NCBI RefSeq assembly: GCF_025755255.1
Contig: NZ_JALIEB010000009.1
Coordinates: 1-64,000 of the forward strand
Length of the DNA stretch: 64,000 nt
Source: Roseobacter sinensis
GTDB lineage: Bacteria > Pseudomonadota > Alphaproteobacteria > Rhodobacterales > Rhodobacteraceae
Direction: 5' to 3'
Within the stretch, counting starts at the first letter, position 1. Every line of letters begins with the position of its first letter. The translations under genes were made by a program, and so were the position numbers. Below, one piece after another: positions 10,170 to 19,209 of the stretch. The notes beneath the pieces were generated by a model, which saw only the letters and a list, made by a program, of their open reading frames with translations, ran no database searches and had not been told where the DNA came from.

Positions 10170-11558
10170 ATGCGCTATATCTCCACCCGTGGCACGGCCC
10201 CCGTGCTGAATTTCGAAGAGGCGATGCTGACCGGACTCGCGCGGGACGGCGGGCTCTATGTGCCCGAGGTGATCCCGCAAATGGCGGTCGCAGATATCGC
10301 GCGGCTCGAAGGGTTGAGCTATGAGGCGATTGCCTATCGCGTGATGCGCCCCTTCGTGGGGGATGTCTTCACCGACGAGGAATTCGAGGGGATCATCGCG
10401 CGCGCCTATGCAGGCTTCGGCCATGCGGCGCGTGCGCCGCTGGTGCAGCTGGATCAGGGGCATTTCCTGCTGGAGCTGTTCCACGGGCCGACGCTGGCCT
10501 TCAAGGACTTTGCGATGCAGCTCATCGGGCAGATGTTCCAGACAGCCCTGGCCCGGCGGGGCGAGCGTGTCACCATCGTGGGCGCCACGTCAGGCGACAC
10601 CGGCTCCGCCGCCATCGAGGCGTTCCGGGGTCTCGATAGTGTGGATGTCTTCATCCTCTACCCGCACGGGCGCATCTCGGAGGTGCAGCGACGGCAGATG
10701 ACGACGCCCACGGAAGACAATGTGCACGCGCTGGCGATGGATGGCGATTTCGATGACTGCCAGGCGCGGCTGAAGGATATGTTCAACGATTTTGCCTTCC
10801 GCGATGAGGTCAGGCTGGCGGGCGTGAACTCGATCAACTGGGGCCGGGTGCTGGCGCAGGTGGTCTATTACTTCTCTTCCGCCGTGTCGGTGGGCGCGCC
10901 GCACCGCAAGGTCAGCTTCACTGTGCCCACGGGCAATTTCGGCGATATCTTCGCAGGCTACATCGCCAAGCGCATGGGGCTGCCCATCGATAAGCTGGTG
11001 GTGGCCACGAACCAGAATGACATCCTCGACCGCTGCCTGAAGGGCCAAGGCTATCACAAGGGTGAGACGGTGCCCTCGATCAGCCCGTCGATGGATATTC
11101 AGGTCAGCTCCAACTTCGAGCGCGCGCTCTTCGATGCCTACGACCGCGATGGCAATGCGGTCTCGCAGCTGATGGAGGAGCTGAAGGCGGGGGGCTTCGA
11201 GGTCAGCCAGGGGGCGATGGAGGTGCTGCAGTCGCACTACCTCTCGGGCCGTGCATCGGAAGAGGAGACGATGGCGACGATTGCACGCACGCTCGAGACA
11301 ACCGGCGAGCTGCTCTGCCCGCATACGGCGATCGGTGTGAAAGTCGCGGACGAGCATCGCGTGACCGGCACGCCGACGATCACGCTGGCCACCGCGCATC
11401 CGGCGAAGTTTCCCGATGCGGTGGAACAGGCCACGACGCAACGGCCCCCCTTGCCCCCCCGTATGGCAGACCTGTATGAACGCGCGGAACGGGTGAGCCG
11501 GGTGCCGAATGATCTGGGGGCGCTCACGGCGCATATCAAAGGGCTGAGAGCTGCGTGA
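10170..11558 (+). CDS. thrC: Threonine synthase
   Basis: A 462-residue PLP enzyme converting O-phosphohomoserine to threonine. It opens with the typical MRYISTRGTAPVLNFEEAML. The PLP lysine is Lys112 in the conserved LAFKDFAMQLIG. GATSGDTGSAAIEAF and the phosphate-binding TGNFGDIFAGY are further hallmarks of the longer, fungal/proteobacterial class. Its TGA overlaps the GTG of the next gene, so it is translationally coupled to the M16 peptidase, an arrangement seen in other Rhodobacteraceae. Confidence 0.97.
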   Translation: MRYISTRGTAPVLNFEEAMLTGLARDGGLYVPEVIPQMAVADIARLEGLSYEAIAYRVMRPFVGDVFTDEEFEGIIARAYAGFGHAARAPLVQLDQGHFLLELFHGPTLAFKDFAMQLIGQMFQTALARRGERVTIVGATSGDTGSAAIEAFRGLDSVDVFILYPHGRISEVQRRQMTTPTEDNVHALAMDGDFDDCQARLKDMFNDFAFRDEVRLAGVNSINWGRVLAQVVYYFSSAVSVGAPHRKVSFTVPTGNFGDIFAGYIAKRMGLPIDKLVVATNQNDILDRCLKGQGYHKGETVPSISPSMDIQVSSNFERALFDAYDRDGNAVSQLMEELKAGGFEVSQGAMEVLQSHYLSGRASEEETMATIARTLETTGELLCPHTAIGVKVADEHRVTGTPTITLATAHPAKFPDAVEQATTQRPPLPPRMADLYERAERVSRVPNDLGALTAHIKGLRAA

Positions 11559-12817
11559 CACTGAACCAACACCGCCTGCCGAACGGCTTTCGTATCGTCA
11601 CTGAAGAAATCCCCGGGCTCGCCTCGGCCTCCGTCGGCATCTGGGTGACCGCGGGCGCGCGCCACGAGACGCCGCAGCAGAACGGCATCGCGCATTTTCT
11701 CGAGCATATGGCCTTCAAGGGCACTAAGCGGCGCACGGCCTTGCAGATTGCAGAGAGCATCGAGGACGTGGGCGGCTACATCAACGCCTACACCAGCCGT
11801 GAGGTCACGGCCTACTACGCGCGGGTGCTGCAGAACGACGTGCCGCTGGCGCTCGATGTGATTGCCGACATTCTGCTGAACCCGACGCTGGAAGACGCCG
11901 AGATCGAGGTGGAGCGGAGCGTGATCCTGCAGGAGATCGGGCAGGCCCTCGACACGCCGGACGATGTGATTTTCGACTGGTTGCAGGAAGAGGCCTATCC
12001 CGACCACCCCATGGGCCGCACCATTCTGGGACCGTCGGAGCGGGTGTCGAAATTCACCCGCGCCGATCTTCAGGGCTTCATTCAGCAGCACTACGGCCCC
12101 GAGCAGATGATTCTCGCGGCCGCGGGCGCGGTGGATCACGAGGCGATTGTGAAACTGGCCGAAGAGCTTTTCGGGGCGATGCAGGCGCGGCCCGTGGTCG
12201 ACGCGGATGCGGCGCGGTTTCTGGGCGGCGAGCGGCGGCAGCCCAAGGCGCTGGAGCAGGCACATTTTGCCCTGGGCTTCGAAAGTCCGGGCTATCGCGA
12301 CGACAGCATCTATACCGCGCAGATCTATGCCTCCGCTCTCGGCGGCGGCATGTCGAGCCGTCTGTTCCAGGAGATCCGCGAGAACCGGGGGCTGTGTTAT
12401 TCGATCTTTGCCCAGGCGGGCGCCTATGCGGATACCGGTATGACGACGATCTATGCGGGGACCAGCGCCGACCAGCTGCCGCAGCTCGCTGAGATCACCA
12501 TCGATGAGATGAAGCGCGCGGCGAGCGATATGTCGCCCGCCGAAGTGGCGCGGGCGCGGGCGCAGATGAAGGCGGGGCTGCTGATGGGGCTGGAGAGCCC
12601 CTCCACGCGCGCCGAACGCCTGGCACGGCTGGTGCAGATCTGGGACCGCGTGCCGCCGCTGGAGGAGACCGTGGCGTTGATCGACGCGGTCACCACGGGC
12701 GATGTGCGCGAGTTCGCGGAAGGCATGGCCTCGGCGGCCCCTGCGGCGCTGGCGCTTTACGGGCCGATTGATGCGGCGCCCAGCCTCGCGCAATTGCAGG
12801 AGCGGCGGGCGGCGTGA
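11555..12817 (+). CDS. M16 family zinc peptidase (mitochondrial processing peptidase-like)
   Basis: A 420-residue pitrilysin-family protein. The inverted zinc motif HxxEH is intact (His47, Glu50 and His51 in AHFLEHMAFKGT), with the distal glutamate in EIEVERSVILQEI. Two M16 half-domains are present; the second contains GGGMSSRLFQEIRENRGLCYSI, the conserved substrate-binding region. This single-chain active form is close to the ancestor of mitochondrial processing peptidase beta. GTG start overlaps the thrC stop; its own stop overlaps the next GTG. Confidence 0.94.
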   Translation: MTLNQHRLPNGFRIVTEEIPGLASASVGIWVTAGARHETPQQNGIAHFLEHMAFKGTKRRTALQIAESIEDVGGYINAYTSREVTAYYARVLQNDVPLALDVIADILLNPTLEDAEIEVERSVILQEIGQALDTPDDVIFDWLQEEAYPDHPMGRTILGPSERVSKFTRADLQGFIQQHYGPEQMILAAAGAVDHEAIVKLAEELFGAMQARPVVDADAARFLGGERRQPKALEQAHFALGFESPGYRDDSIYTAQIYASALGGGMSSRLFQEIRENRGLCYSIFAQAGAYADTGMTTIYAGTSADQLPQLAEITIDEMKRAASDMSPAEVARARAQMKAGLLMGLESPSTRAERLARLVQIWDRVPPLEETVALIDAVTTGDVREFAEGMASAAPAALALYGPIDAAPSLAQLQERRAA

Positions 12818-13401
12818 TCCTGCGCGGGTTTCGGAAACTCCGCATCGAGACCGAACGGATGACCCTGCGCCCGCCCATCCATTCGGACTTTCGGGCCTGG
12901 ACCAGCCTGCGGTCGCAGAGCCGGGACTATCTGAGCGCCTGGGAGCCGAGCTGGGCCAAGGATCATCTGACGCGCAAGGCCTTCACCAACCGTGTCTATT
13001 GGGCGCAGCGCTCGGTCTCGGGGGGGACTGCGCTGCCGCTGTTTCTGATCCGGCGGCAGGATGACGCACTTCTGGGCGCCATCACGCTCGACAACATTCG
13101 CCGCGGGCCCGCGCAGGCCGGCACGCTGGGATACTGGACAGGCGAACCCTTCGCCCGGCAAGGGTACATGCGCGAGGCGATCACGGCATTGGTTCATCAT
13201 GCCTTCACGCAGCTGGATCTGAGCCGGATCGAGGCGGCCTGCTTGCCGGAGAATGTCGCGTCTCGCGGGCTGCTGGAGACCTCGGGGTTCAAATACGAAG
13301 GGGTGGCACAGAGCTACCTGCAGATCGGTGGGCGCTGGCGCACCCATGTGCTTTATGCCGCGCTGCGCAGCGACCGGCGCGGCAAGACCGGCGCAGGATA
13401 A
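12814..13401 (+). CDS. GNAT acetyltransferase, RimJ/RimL type
   Basis: A 195-residue Gcn5-related acetyltransferase that resembles RimJ, which acetylates the N-terminal alanine of ribosomal protein S5. It shows RTETERMTLRPP-like entry (IETERMTLRPP), GTLGYWTGEPFARQGYMREA as the acetyl-CoA-binding region, and ENVASRGLLETSGFKYEGVA as the C-terminal core. GTG start overlaps the peptidase stop by four bases. It is the last gene of the plus-strand run from ctaC; the next gene converges on it with a 16-bp gap. The actual substrate is unknown. Confidence 0.88.
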   Translation: MILRGFRKLRIETERMTLRPPIHSDFRAWTSLRSQSRDYLSAWEPSWAKDHLTRKAFTNRVYWAQRSVSGGTALPLFLIRRQDDALLGAITLDNIRRGPAQAGTLGYWTGEPFARQGYMREAITALVHHAFTQLDLSRIEAACLPENVASRGLLETSGFKYEGVAQSYLQIGGRWRTHVLYAALRSDRRGKTGAG

Positions 13402-13417
13402 GGCCGCCGTCGCCGGA

Positions 13418-13708
13418 TCAGTTCAGCGCTTTGAGCAACACAAGCGGCGGGATCGGTGGGCCGGGGCGCAGTTTCTTGACCACCGGGGGCGCGGCTGGAA
13501 CAGGGGCTGGTGCAACCGGCTGGACGGGCACGACCGCCTGCGGGACAATCGTCGGCGCCACAACGACGGGCGCCTGCGTCCGCGCGATCGCCGCCTTCTT
13601 CTTGGCTTTCAGGATCACAATGCCTTGTGCGTCGGCTGGGGTACCGATGCTGAGCACACTTGCGCAGAGCGCGGCGAGTGTCGTCCACTGGGCGGTTCTT
13701 TTGATCAT
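13418..13708 (-). CDS. Small secreted Val/Pro/Ala-rich protein, unknown function
   Basis: A 96-residue protein with a clear signal peptide (MIKRTAQWTTLAALCASVL ... ADAQ). The mature part starts GIVILKAKKKAAIA, then becomes a low-complexity run of VAPTIVPQAVVPVQPVAPAP and ends PPIPPLVLLKALN. I recognise no domain. The proline-rich stretch would suit spanning the periplasm or binding cell wall, but that is inference only. It converges with the acetyltransferase gene. Confidence 0.75.
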   Translation of the reverse strand: MIKRTAQWTTLAALCASVLSIGTPADAQGIVILKAKKKAAIARTQAPVVVAPTIVPQAVVPVQPVAPAPVPAAPPVVKKLRPGPPIPPLVLLKALN

Positions 13709-13753
13709 CTGAGACTCTCCGGTTGGCCTGAGAAAAAATGGGTTTCAGCCTTC

Positions 13754-13775
13754 TTAATGACATGACCGTCATTAA
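13754..13775. promoter_or_regulatory. Inverted repeat upstream of the small secreted protein
   Basis: TTAATGAC, six bases, GTCATTAA: perfect eight-base arms, 46 bp upstream of the start at 13708. The centre also contains the 11-base palindrome ATGACCGTCAT, a shape common for TetR-type operators. No TetR-like regulator is in the window. The whole 13709-14005 gap carries no gene I can support. Confidence 0.4.
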
Positions 13776-14005
13776 CTGAAATATGGTCTCTGTGCATCCC
13801 CAAACAAGAGGCGTGGCGCCTCCGGGCGGATTCCCGCTGTGACGGCCTCGCTTCAAGGTGTGGGACAACGCGCGACGGCCCGCCAGTGCACAGCAATTTG
13901 GCAGGGCGGCCGTCAGAACCGCGGTGATCACAGATCAAACGCGGCAGATGATTTTCGACCCGGCCACTCTAGCTTACGGTGGGGAAGACAAAGGGAGACA
14001 GGTGC

Positions 14006-14821
14006 ATGTTGAGAATGATTGCCGCGGTCTTGGCCTTGTTGCCGGGCGCGCTTTTGGCGCAGGTGGAGACGCGCACGCCGAGCCACTGCATTGCCTTGGC
14101 CGAGACGCCGGGGCTGGAGTATGTGGTGCCTGCCAGTCTTGGGCCCGTGGCTGAGGAGACGGTGCGCATCCACTACATCGCGCACGCCAGTTTTCTGATC
14201 CGCAGCCATGGCGGGCTGAACATGGTCACGGATTACACCGGGTTTACCGGCTCAGCCCCGCTGATCCCGGATGTGGTGACGATGAACCACGCCCATGACA
14301 CTCATTGGACGGCCAATCCCGACCCCGCGATCCCGCATGTGCTGCCCGGCTGGGGGCCTTTTGGCGAGGGAATTTCGCATCATCTCGATCTCGGAGAGGT
14401 ACTGGTGCGCAACGTCTCGACCGATATTCGTTCGCAGTTTTCCGGCGTCGAGGAGAACGGGAATTCGATCTTCGTGTTTGAGCTCGCGGGGCTTTGTGTC
14501 GGGCATCTGGGGCATTTGCACCACGAGCCGGATCCTGAGCAATACGCCGCTTTGGGGCGGTTGGACGTGGTCATGGCGCCGGTCGATGGGGGGTACACGC
14601 TGGATCTGCCGACGATGATCCGGATCCTCAAGCGGCTGCGGTCGTCCGTCGTGATTCCGATGCATTGGTTCTCGCTCTACGGGCTGGATGAGTTTCTGGC
14701 CGGGATGGCGGATGAGTTTGCCGTGGTCGAGGTCGGCGGGCCTGCGCTCGATATCTCGCTCGACCGTCTTCCGGGGCGCCCCACAGTGATGGTGCTGCGT
14801 CCGCAGCTTCTGAGCGAGTAG
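14006..14821 (+). CDS. Secreted MBL-fold metallo-hydrolase
   Basis: A 271-residue protein of the metallo-beta-lactamase superfamily (UlaG/COG2220-like) with a signal peptide, MLRMIAAVLALLPGALLAQ. The fold entry is VRIHYIAHASFLIRS and the metal-loop region is TMNHAHDTHWT, where the usual HxHxDH appears as HxHDxH. Later ligands are likely the His residues in GHLGHLHHE and IPMHWFSLYGLDEF. I start at ATG 14006 because AAGGGAGACA precedes it and it begins the signal peptide; a GTG at 13979 is in frame. Substrate unknown. Confidence 0.85.
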   Translation: MLRMIAAVLALLPGALLAQVETRTPSHCIALAETPGLEYVVPASLGPVAEETVRIHYIAHASFLIRSHGGLNMVTDYTGFTGSAPLIPDVVTMNHAHDTHWTANPDPAIPHVLPGWGPFGEGISHHLDLGEVLVRNVSTDIRSQFSGVEENGNSIFVFELAGLCVGHLGHLHHEPDPEQYAALGRLDVVMAPVDGGYTLDLPTMIRILKRLRSSVVIPMHWFSLYGLDEFLAGMADEFAVVEVGGPALDISLDRLPGRPTVMVLRPQLLSE

Positions 14822-14860
14822 GCCTCTTGCATCGCCCCGCGCCGCGGGGGATCAAGGCGT

Positions 14861-16276
14861 ATGGATCTGAATTCCGCCGATTCCGCCTTTGATGCGTTGC
14901 TGCGGCAGCATTTGCCCCAGGATGCGGTGCGGCCGTCCGAACCGCGTTATCTGGAAGAGCCGCGTGGGCGGTATCAGGGCCGTGAGACGCTGGTGGTGCT
15001 GCCGCGCTCGGTCGACGAGGTGGCAACGGTGGTGCGGCTGGCCGGTGAGGCGCGGGTCGGTGTCGTGGCCTATGGCGGCGGCACAGGGCTGGTTGGCGGC
15101 CAGATCTCGCCCGAGGGGCCGTTGCCGGTGATCCTGTCGCTGGAGCGGATGGCGGCGATCCGGGGCGTCTACCCTCAGGAGAACGTGCTGATTTGCGAGG
15201 CGGGCGCGGTGCTCGCTGATGTGCAGTCGGCGGCGGAGGCGGCGGACCGGCTCTTCCCACTGTCGCTGGCCTCGGAAGGCTCAGCGCGGATTGGCGGTAA
15301 TCTGGCGACCAATGCGGGCGGCACGGCGGTGCTGCGCTATGGCAATGCGCGGGAGCTGTGCCTGGGGCTGGAGGCCGTGCTGCCGGACGGGCAGATCTGG
15401 CACGGGCTGAAGCGGCTGCGCAAGGACAACACGGGCTATGATCTGCGCAACCTGCTGATCGGGTCGGAAGGCACCCTAGGCGTGATCACGGCGGCGGCGC
15501 TGAAGCTGAGCCCGAAGCCGGCCGCGCGGGGCACCGCGATTTTTGTGGTGCCGTCGCCCAAGGCAGCGCTGGGACTGCTTGCCTTGGCGCAGTCGCAGCT
15601 GGGTGAGTTGGTGAGCGGGTTCGAACTGATCAGCGGCCAGGGGCTGGCATTTCTGGCGGAGACGGTACCCGAAGTACGGCAGCCGTTTGCGGCGCGTCCG
15701 GACTGGTCGGTGTTGATCGAAGTGGGTCTTGTGGCAGGTCTGGATCCGCAGGGTGCGCTGGAGCAACTCTTCATCGCGGCATCTGAGGCTGGCCTCACGC
15801 TGGATGGTGTGATCGCGCAGAGCGTGCAGCAGTCGGGTGAATTCTGGTCGGTACGCGAACACATCCCCGAAGCGAACAAGCGGGTGGGCGCTGTGATCTC
15901 CAGCGATGTCTCGGTGCCGCTTGGGGCGATCCCGGAGTTCATTGAGGTGGGACGCGAAGAGATCGCGAAGATCGGCGCTTTCCGGATCAACTGCTTCGGT
16001 CACGTGGGCGATGGCAATCTGCATTACAATGTGTTTTCGCAGCCGGGTGGCCGCGCGGCGGATCATGCGAACCAGCGGGCGGCGCTGCAGCGAGCGGTGC
16101 ATGATCTGGCGCACCGGTTGGGGGGCTCGGTCAGTGCGGAGCATGGGGTCGGGCGGTTGAAGGTGGAGGATCTGGAGCGTTATGGCGATCCGGCGAAGCT
16201 CTCGGCGCTGCGCGCGATCAAGGCAGCCCTGGATCCTTTGGGCATCATGAACCCGGGCGCTGTCTTGCGAAATTGA
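14861..16276 (+). CDS. FAD-linked oxidase, GlcD / D-2-hydroxyacid dehydrogenase type
   Basis: A 471-residue flavoprotein of the VAO/PCMH superfamily. The FAD-binding domain includes VLPRSVDEVATVVRLAGEA and GGGTGLVGGQISP, and the ARIGGNLATNAGGTAVLRYG loop. The C-terminal oxidase domain includes NCFGHVGDGNLHYNVF and GSVSAEHGVGRLK, where the paired histidines bind the active-site metal in the family. It could oxidise glycolate, D-lactate or D-2-hydroxyglutarate; absence of glcE and glcF next door argues for a stand-alone D-2-hydroxyacid dehydrogenase. Confidence 0.9.
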   Translation: MDLNSADSAFDALLRQHLPQDAVRPSEPRYLEEPRGRYQGRETLVVLPRSVDEVATVVRLAGEARVGVVAYGGGTGLVGGQISPEGPLPVILSLERMAAIRGVYPQENVLICEAGAVLADVQSAAEAADRLFPLSLASEGSARIGGNLATNAGGTAVLRYGNARELCLGLEAVLPDGQIWHGLKRLRKDNTGYDLRNLLIGSEGTLGVITAAALKLSPKPAARGTAIFVVPSPKAALGLLALAQSQLGELVSGFELISGQGLAFLAETVPEVRQPFAARPDWSVLIEVGLVAGLDPQGALEQLFIAASEAGLTLDGVIAQSVQQSGEFWSVREHIPEANKRVGAVISSDVSVPLGAIPEFIEVGREEIAKIGAFRINCFGHVGDGNLHYNVFSQPGGRAADHANQRAALQRAVHDLAHRLGGSVSAEHGVGRLKVEDLERYGDPAKLSALRAIKAALDPLGIMNPGAVLRN

Positions 16277-16303
16277 GGCGCTGACGCGCCACGTGATGTT
16301 TTT

Positions 16304-16322
16304 CAAATCCCTCCGGGATTTG
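16304..16322. terminator. Short hairpin between convergent genes
   Basis: CAAATCCC, loop TCC, GGGATTTG: an eight-base perfect stem in the 56-bp gap between the oxidase and apt, which converge. T-rich sequence flanks it on the plus side only loosely (GGTTTGGG), so it may serve as a weak two-way terminator. Confidence 0.45.
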
Positions 16323-16332
16323 GTTTGGGCGC

Positions 16333-16863
16333 TCAGAGCCCGTCGAAGGCGCAGAGCGCGTGCACATCCATGCCCATGGCTTCGAGACGCTTGCGCCCGC
16401 CGAGATCCGGCAGGTCTATGACGAAGGCGCAGGAGACGATCTCACCGCCCAGCCGTTCGAGCAGCTTGATACCGGCTTCCGCCGTGCCGCCGGTGGCGAG
16501 CAGATCGTCGACGACCAGTACCTTTTCCCCTGCGGTGATGGCGTCGTCGTGGATTTCGACGATGGCCTCACCGTATTCCAGCTTGTAGTCTTGGCTGATC
16601 GTGGTTCCGGGCAGCTTGCCCTTCTTGCGGATTGGTACGAAGCCCACGGAGAGCTGGTGCGCGATGGCGCCGCCGAGGATGAAGCCGCGCGCCTCCAGCC
16701 CCACGACCTTGTCGATCTGCAGGCCCGCATAGGGGTGCAGCATCTGGTCGATGGCCATGCGGAAGCCGCGCGGGTCCGCGAAGAGTGTCGTCACATCGCG
16801 GAACATGATCCCTTCATGGGGAAAATCGACGATGGTGCGGATGTAGTCGGCTACGGTTTTCAT
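16333..16863 (-). CDS. apt: Adenine phosphoribosyltransferase
   Basis: A 176-residue enzyme that makes AMP from adenine and PRPP. It begins [20 protein letters not shown], with the conserved [14 protein letters not shown] and [17 protein letters not shown] stretches. The PRPP loop is [17 protein letters not shown]. The ATG at 16863 overlaps the stop of the LysE-type gene by four bases. mtnP, which produces adenine, lies 1.4 kb upstream on the same strand, so the two probably act in one salvage route. Confidence 0.97.
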   Translation of the reverse strand: MKTVADYIRTIVDFPHEGIMFRDVTTLFADPRGFRMAIDQMLHPYAGLQIDKVVGLEARGFILGGAIAHQLSVGFVPIRKKGKLPGTTISQDYKLEYGEAIVEIHDDAITAGEKVLVVDDLLATGGTAEAGIKLLERLGGEIVSCAFVIDLPDLGGRKRLEAMGMDVHALCAFDGL

Positions 16864-17483
16864 GTGGCTCTCCGAAGGGTGGCTGTGAGCACGCCCATGC
16901 CCACCAGCGTGGCGCCGCCGGCGCGGGTGAGCCAGGCGATGATGCTCGGTCGCTCGATGGTGCGGCGTATGCGATCGGCCAGCAGCGCATAGGCCAGCGC
17001 ATTGATCGCGGCCAGGGTGCAGAACGTGGAAATCAGGATTGCGAACTGCGGCAGCAGCGCCGCGCTCGGCTGGATGAACTGCGGCACGAAGGCGATGAAG
17101 AAGGCGATGGATTTGGGATTGAGCGCGGTCACTGTTGTGGCGTGACCGAAGACGCCACGGGCGCTGATCTCGGCGGTCGGCAGAGACAGACCATGCGAGG
17201 GCGCTGAGCGGATCAGTTTGATGCCGAGCCAGACAAGATAGACCGCTCCCACCCATTTGAGGAGTGTGAAGAGGGTGGCGGAGGCCAGAACCACTGCGCC
17301 GAGGCCGGCAAGCGAGGCGCTCATGGCGATGAAATCCCCCAAGGCGACACCGCCCGCAGAGGCAATGGCGACAGAGCGGCCCTTGCTCAGCGCATAGCTG
17401 AGCACCAGCAGCACCGTGGGCCCGGGGATGAGCAGGAGGGCGGTCGAGGCGGCGACGAAGGTCAGCCAGAGATCAAGAGGCAT
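16860..17483 (-). CDS. LysE/RhtB family exporter
   Basis: A 207-residue inner-membrane protein with about six hydrophobic helices. The family signature is seen in [18 protein letters not shown] near residue 17 and in the [15 protein letters not shown] segment; [21 protein letters not shown] is the conserved NPK loop. Known members export basic amino acids, homoserine lactones, or purine bases and nucleosides. Coupling to apt (four-base overlap) suggests, but does not prove, a purine-related cargo. Confidence 0.88.
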   Translation of the reverse strand: MPLDLWLTFVAASTALLLIPGPTVLLVLSYALSKGRSVAIASAGGVALGDFIAMSASLAGLGAVVLASATLFTLLKWVGAVYLVWLGIKLIRSAPSHGLSLPTAEISARGVFGHATTVTALNPKSIAFFIAFVPQFIQPSAALLPQFAILISTFCTLAAINALAYALLADRIRRTIERPSIIAWLTRAGGATLVGMGVLTATLRRAT

Positions 17484-17572
17484 GTGGGTCTCCGTTGCAG
17501 ATCAACCGGTCCAGTTAGACCCGTGGCGATGCCGTGCCGTCAAGAGAATATCGGGGCTGGCCGGCGATGCGC

Positions 17573-18244
17573 TCACTCAGCGTAGTGTCGGCGCAACGCC
17601 ATGATATCCTGAGGCTGCAGCCGGGTCAGCGTGTTGCCATTTTCGGCGAAGATCGACCGCGTCGTGTACCAGCGATTGTCGATGTCGGTCAGCAGCCCCA
17701 TCGCCTGAACCAACTCCTCCAGCACGATGGACGGGATGTCTTCACGCCTGATGTCGCGGGCGAAGAGGATGATGGCGCGGGTGATCTCTGCGCGGCTGTT
17801 CCACCAGACGTGCACGTAGCCCGCGCCGATCTCGACACCCTCAAGCTCGGGGTCGATACTGCCGTCGAGCCGCGCGTTCTCGGTCAGCGCGACGAGGTGA
17901 ACGGCGATATCCGGCCGCGTACCGTCCGGTGGGCGCCGCAGCACCAGCCCGACATCGGCGGCGTTGATCTCGTCGATGGCGTTCGAGAGCGCGTCGCGGA
18001 TGAGGGCCTGCCGTGAGGTTGGGAAGTCGGGGTCGACTGCAACAACTCCGACCGTGAGATTCGCCGCAACTGCCGCGGGCCAACGCACAATCGGGTCCTT
18101 ACAGGCGCCCCCCGGCGGGGCGGAGCAGGCCACCAGGCGGTAGAAATCCTCATCCGGCAGCGGCCCCTCGGGCACCGAGACATAGTCTTGCGCGGCTGCC
18201 GGCAGTGCGATGCAGAGTGCCGCAGCCAGACGCGCGCGGATCAC
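17573..18244 (-). CDS. DUF2927 domain protein, exported
   Basis: A 223-residue protein with an N-terminal signal peptide (MIRARLAAALCIALPAAAQ). It matches the DUF2927 family of Rhodobacterales as I know it: IVRWPAAVAANLTVG near the start, a DAINEINAADVGL-like helix (NAIDEINAADVGL) and the C-terminal SIVLEELVQAMGLLTDIDN, which has the look of a degenerate zincin helix (EELVQ in place of HELxH). Two cysteines in VACSAPPGGACKD may form a disulphide. The ATG overlaps the mtnP stop by four bases. Function unknown. Confidence 0.85.
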   Translation of the reverse strand: MIRARLAAALCIALPAAAQDYVSVPEGPLPDEDFYRLVACSAPPGGACKDPIVRWPAAVAANLTVGVVAVDPDFPTSRQALIRDALSNAIDEINAADVGLVLRRPPDGTRPDIAVHLVALTENARLDGSIDPELEGVEIGAGYVHVWWNSRAEITRAIILFARDIRREDIPSIVLEELVQAMGLLTDIDNRWYTTRSIFAENGNTLTRLQPQDIMALRRHYAE

Positions 18245-19113
18245 AACACACGGCCTGCCACGGCGTCGAGCTTGCCGACCAACTTTGCGTCACGCGCCTC
18301 GGGCGCGGTGAGAATGGCATGCTCCAGCGCGCGGTCGCATCCGTGCGGGCAGGGGGGACGTTCTGGCCCGAGGATCGCGGGCAGGCGGCGCACCATATCG
18401 CGGCCTTTCTCGGCGTTGCCCATGAGCGTGGCGATGATCTGCGTGACGTCGACCTCGCCGTGATCCGGATGCCAGCTGTCATAATCCGTGATCATGGCGC
18501 AAGACGCGTAGCAAAGCTCGGCTTCGCGGGCGAGCTTGGCCTCCGGCATGTTGGTCATGCCGATTACGTCGCAGCCCCAGTGTTCGCGGTACATCTTGGA
18601 TTCCGCGAGGGTAGAGAACTGCGGGCCTTCCATGGCGAGGTAGGTGCCGCCCTTATGCACTGTGATGCCCGCGTCTTTCGCGGCGGTCTCACAGGCATCC
18701 ATGAGGCGCGGGCAGGTGGGGTGCGCGACGGAGACATGGGCGACGCAGCCGGTGCCGAAGAAGCTCTTCTCGCGGGCAAAGGTGCGGTCAATGAACTGAT
18801 CGACCAGCACAAAATCGCCCGGCGCCATCTCCTCGCGAAACGACCCGCAGGCGGAGACGGAGATCACATCGGTGCAGCCCAAGCGCTTCAGCGCGTCGAT
18901 GTTGGCGCGGTAGGGTACGGTGGTGGGGCTGTGGATATGGCCGCGGCCGTGGCGCGGCAGGAAGGCCATCTCGGTTCCGCCCAACGTGCCGGTCAGGATG
19001 GCGTCCGACGGTGCACCCCAGGGCGTCTCGACGGTGGTCCATCGGGCGCCTTCCAGCCCGTCGATATCATAAATGCCAGAGCCGCCGATCACGGCGATCT
19101 TGGGTGCGGTCAT
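18241..19113 (-). CDS. mtnP: S-methyl-5'-thioadenosine phosphorylase
   Basis: A 290-residue nucleoside phosphorylase that splits methylthioadenosine into adenine and methylthioribose-1-phosphate. Motifs: IAVIGGSGIYDIDGL at the start, FLPRHGRGHIHSPTTVPYR (phosphate and base site), ISVSACGSFREEM and YLAMEGPQFSTLAESKMYR. I start at ATG 19113 (MTAPKIAVIGG); the frame extends upstream but without a better start. The stop overlaps the DUF2927 start. Released adenine can be used by Apt nearby. Confidence 0.95.
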   Translation of the reverse strand: MTAPKIAVIGGSGIYDIDGLEGARWTTVETPWGAPSDAILTGTLGGTEMAFLPRHGRGHIHSPTTVPYRANIDALKRLGCTDVISVSACGSFREEMAPGDFVLVDQFIDRTFAREKSFFGTGCVAHVSVAHPTCPRLMDACETAAKDAGITVHKGGTYLAMEGPQFSTLAESKMYREHWGCDVIGMTNMPEAKLAREAELCYASCAMITDYDSWHPDHGEVDVTQIIATLMGNAEKGRDMVRRLPAILGPERPPCPHGCDRALEHAILTAPEARDAKLVGKLDAVAGRVL

Positions 19114-19209
19114 GAGGCGGCTCCGTTTGTTTGCAGGGCGGATCTTGGCGGGAATGCACGGTGAAATCAATGGGGTGGGACATTTGATTTTTGGTGAGCG
19201 GCGCGCGCG

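Noticed and set aside
13705-13938. A 77-codon open frame in the gap before the MBL hydrolase
   Set aside because: It overlaps the inverted repeat and the start of the small secreted gene, lacks a ribosome-binding site and has shadow-like composition.
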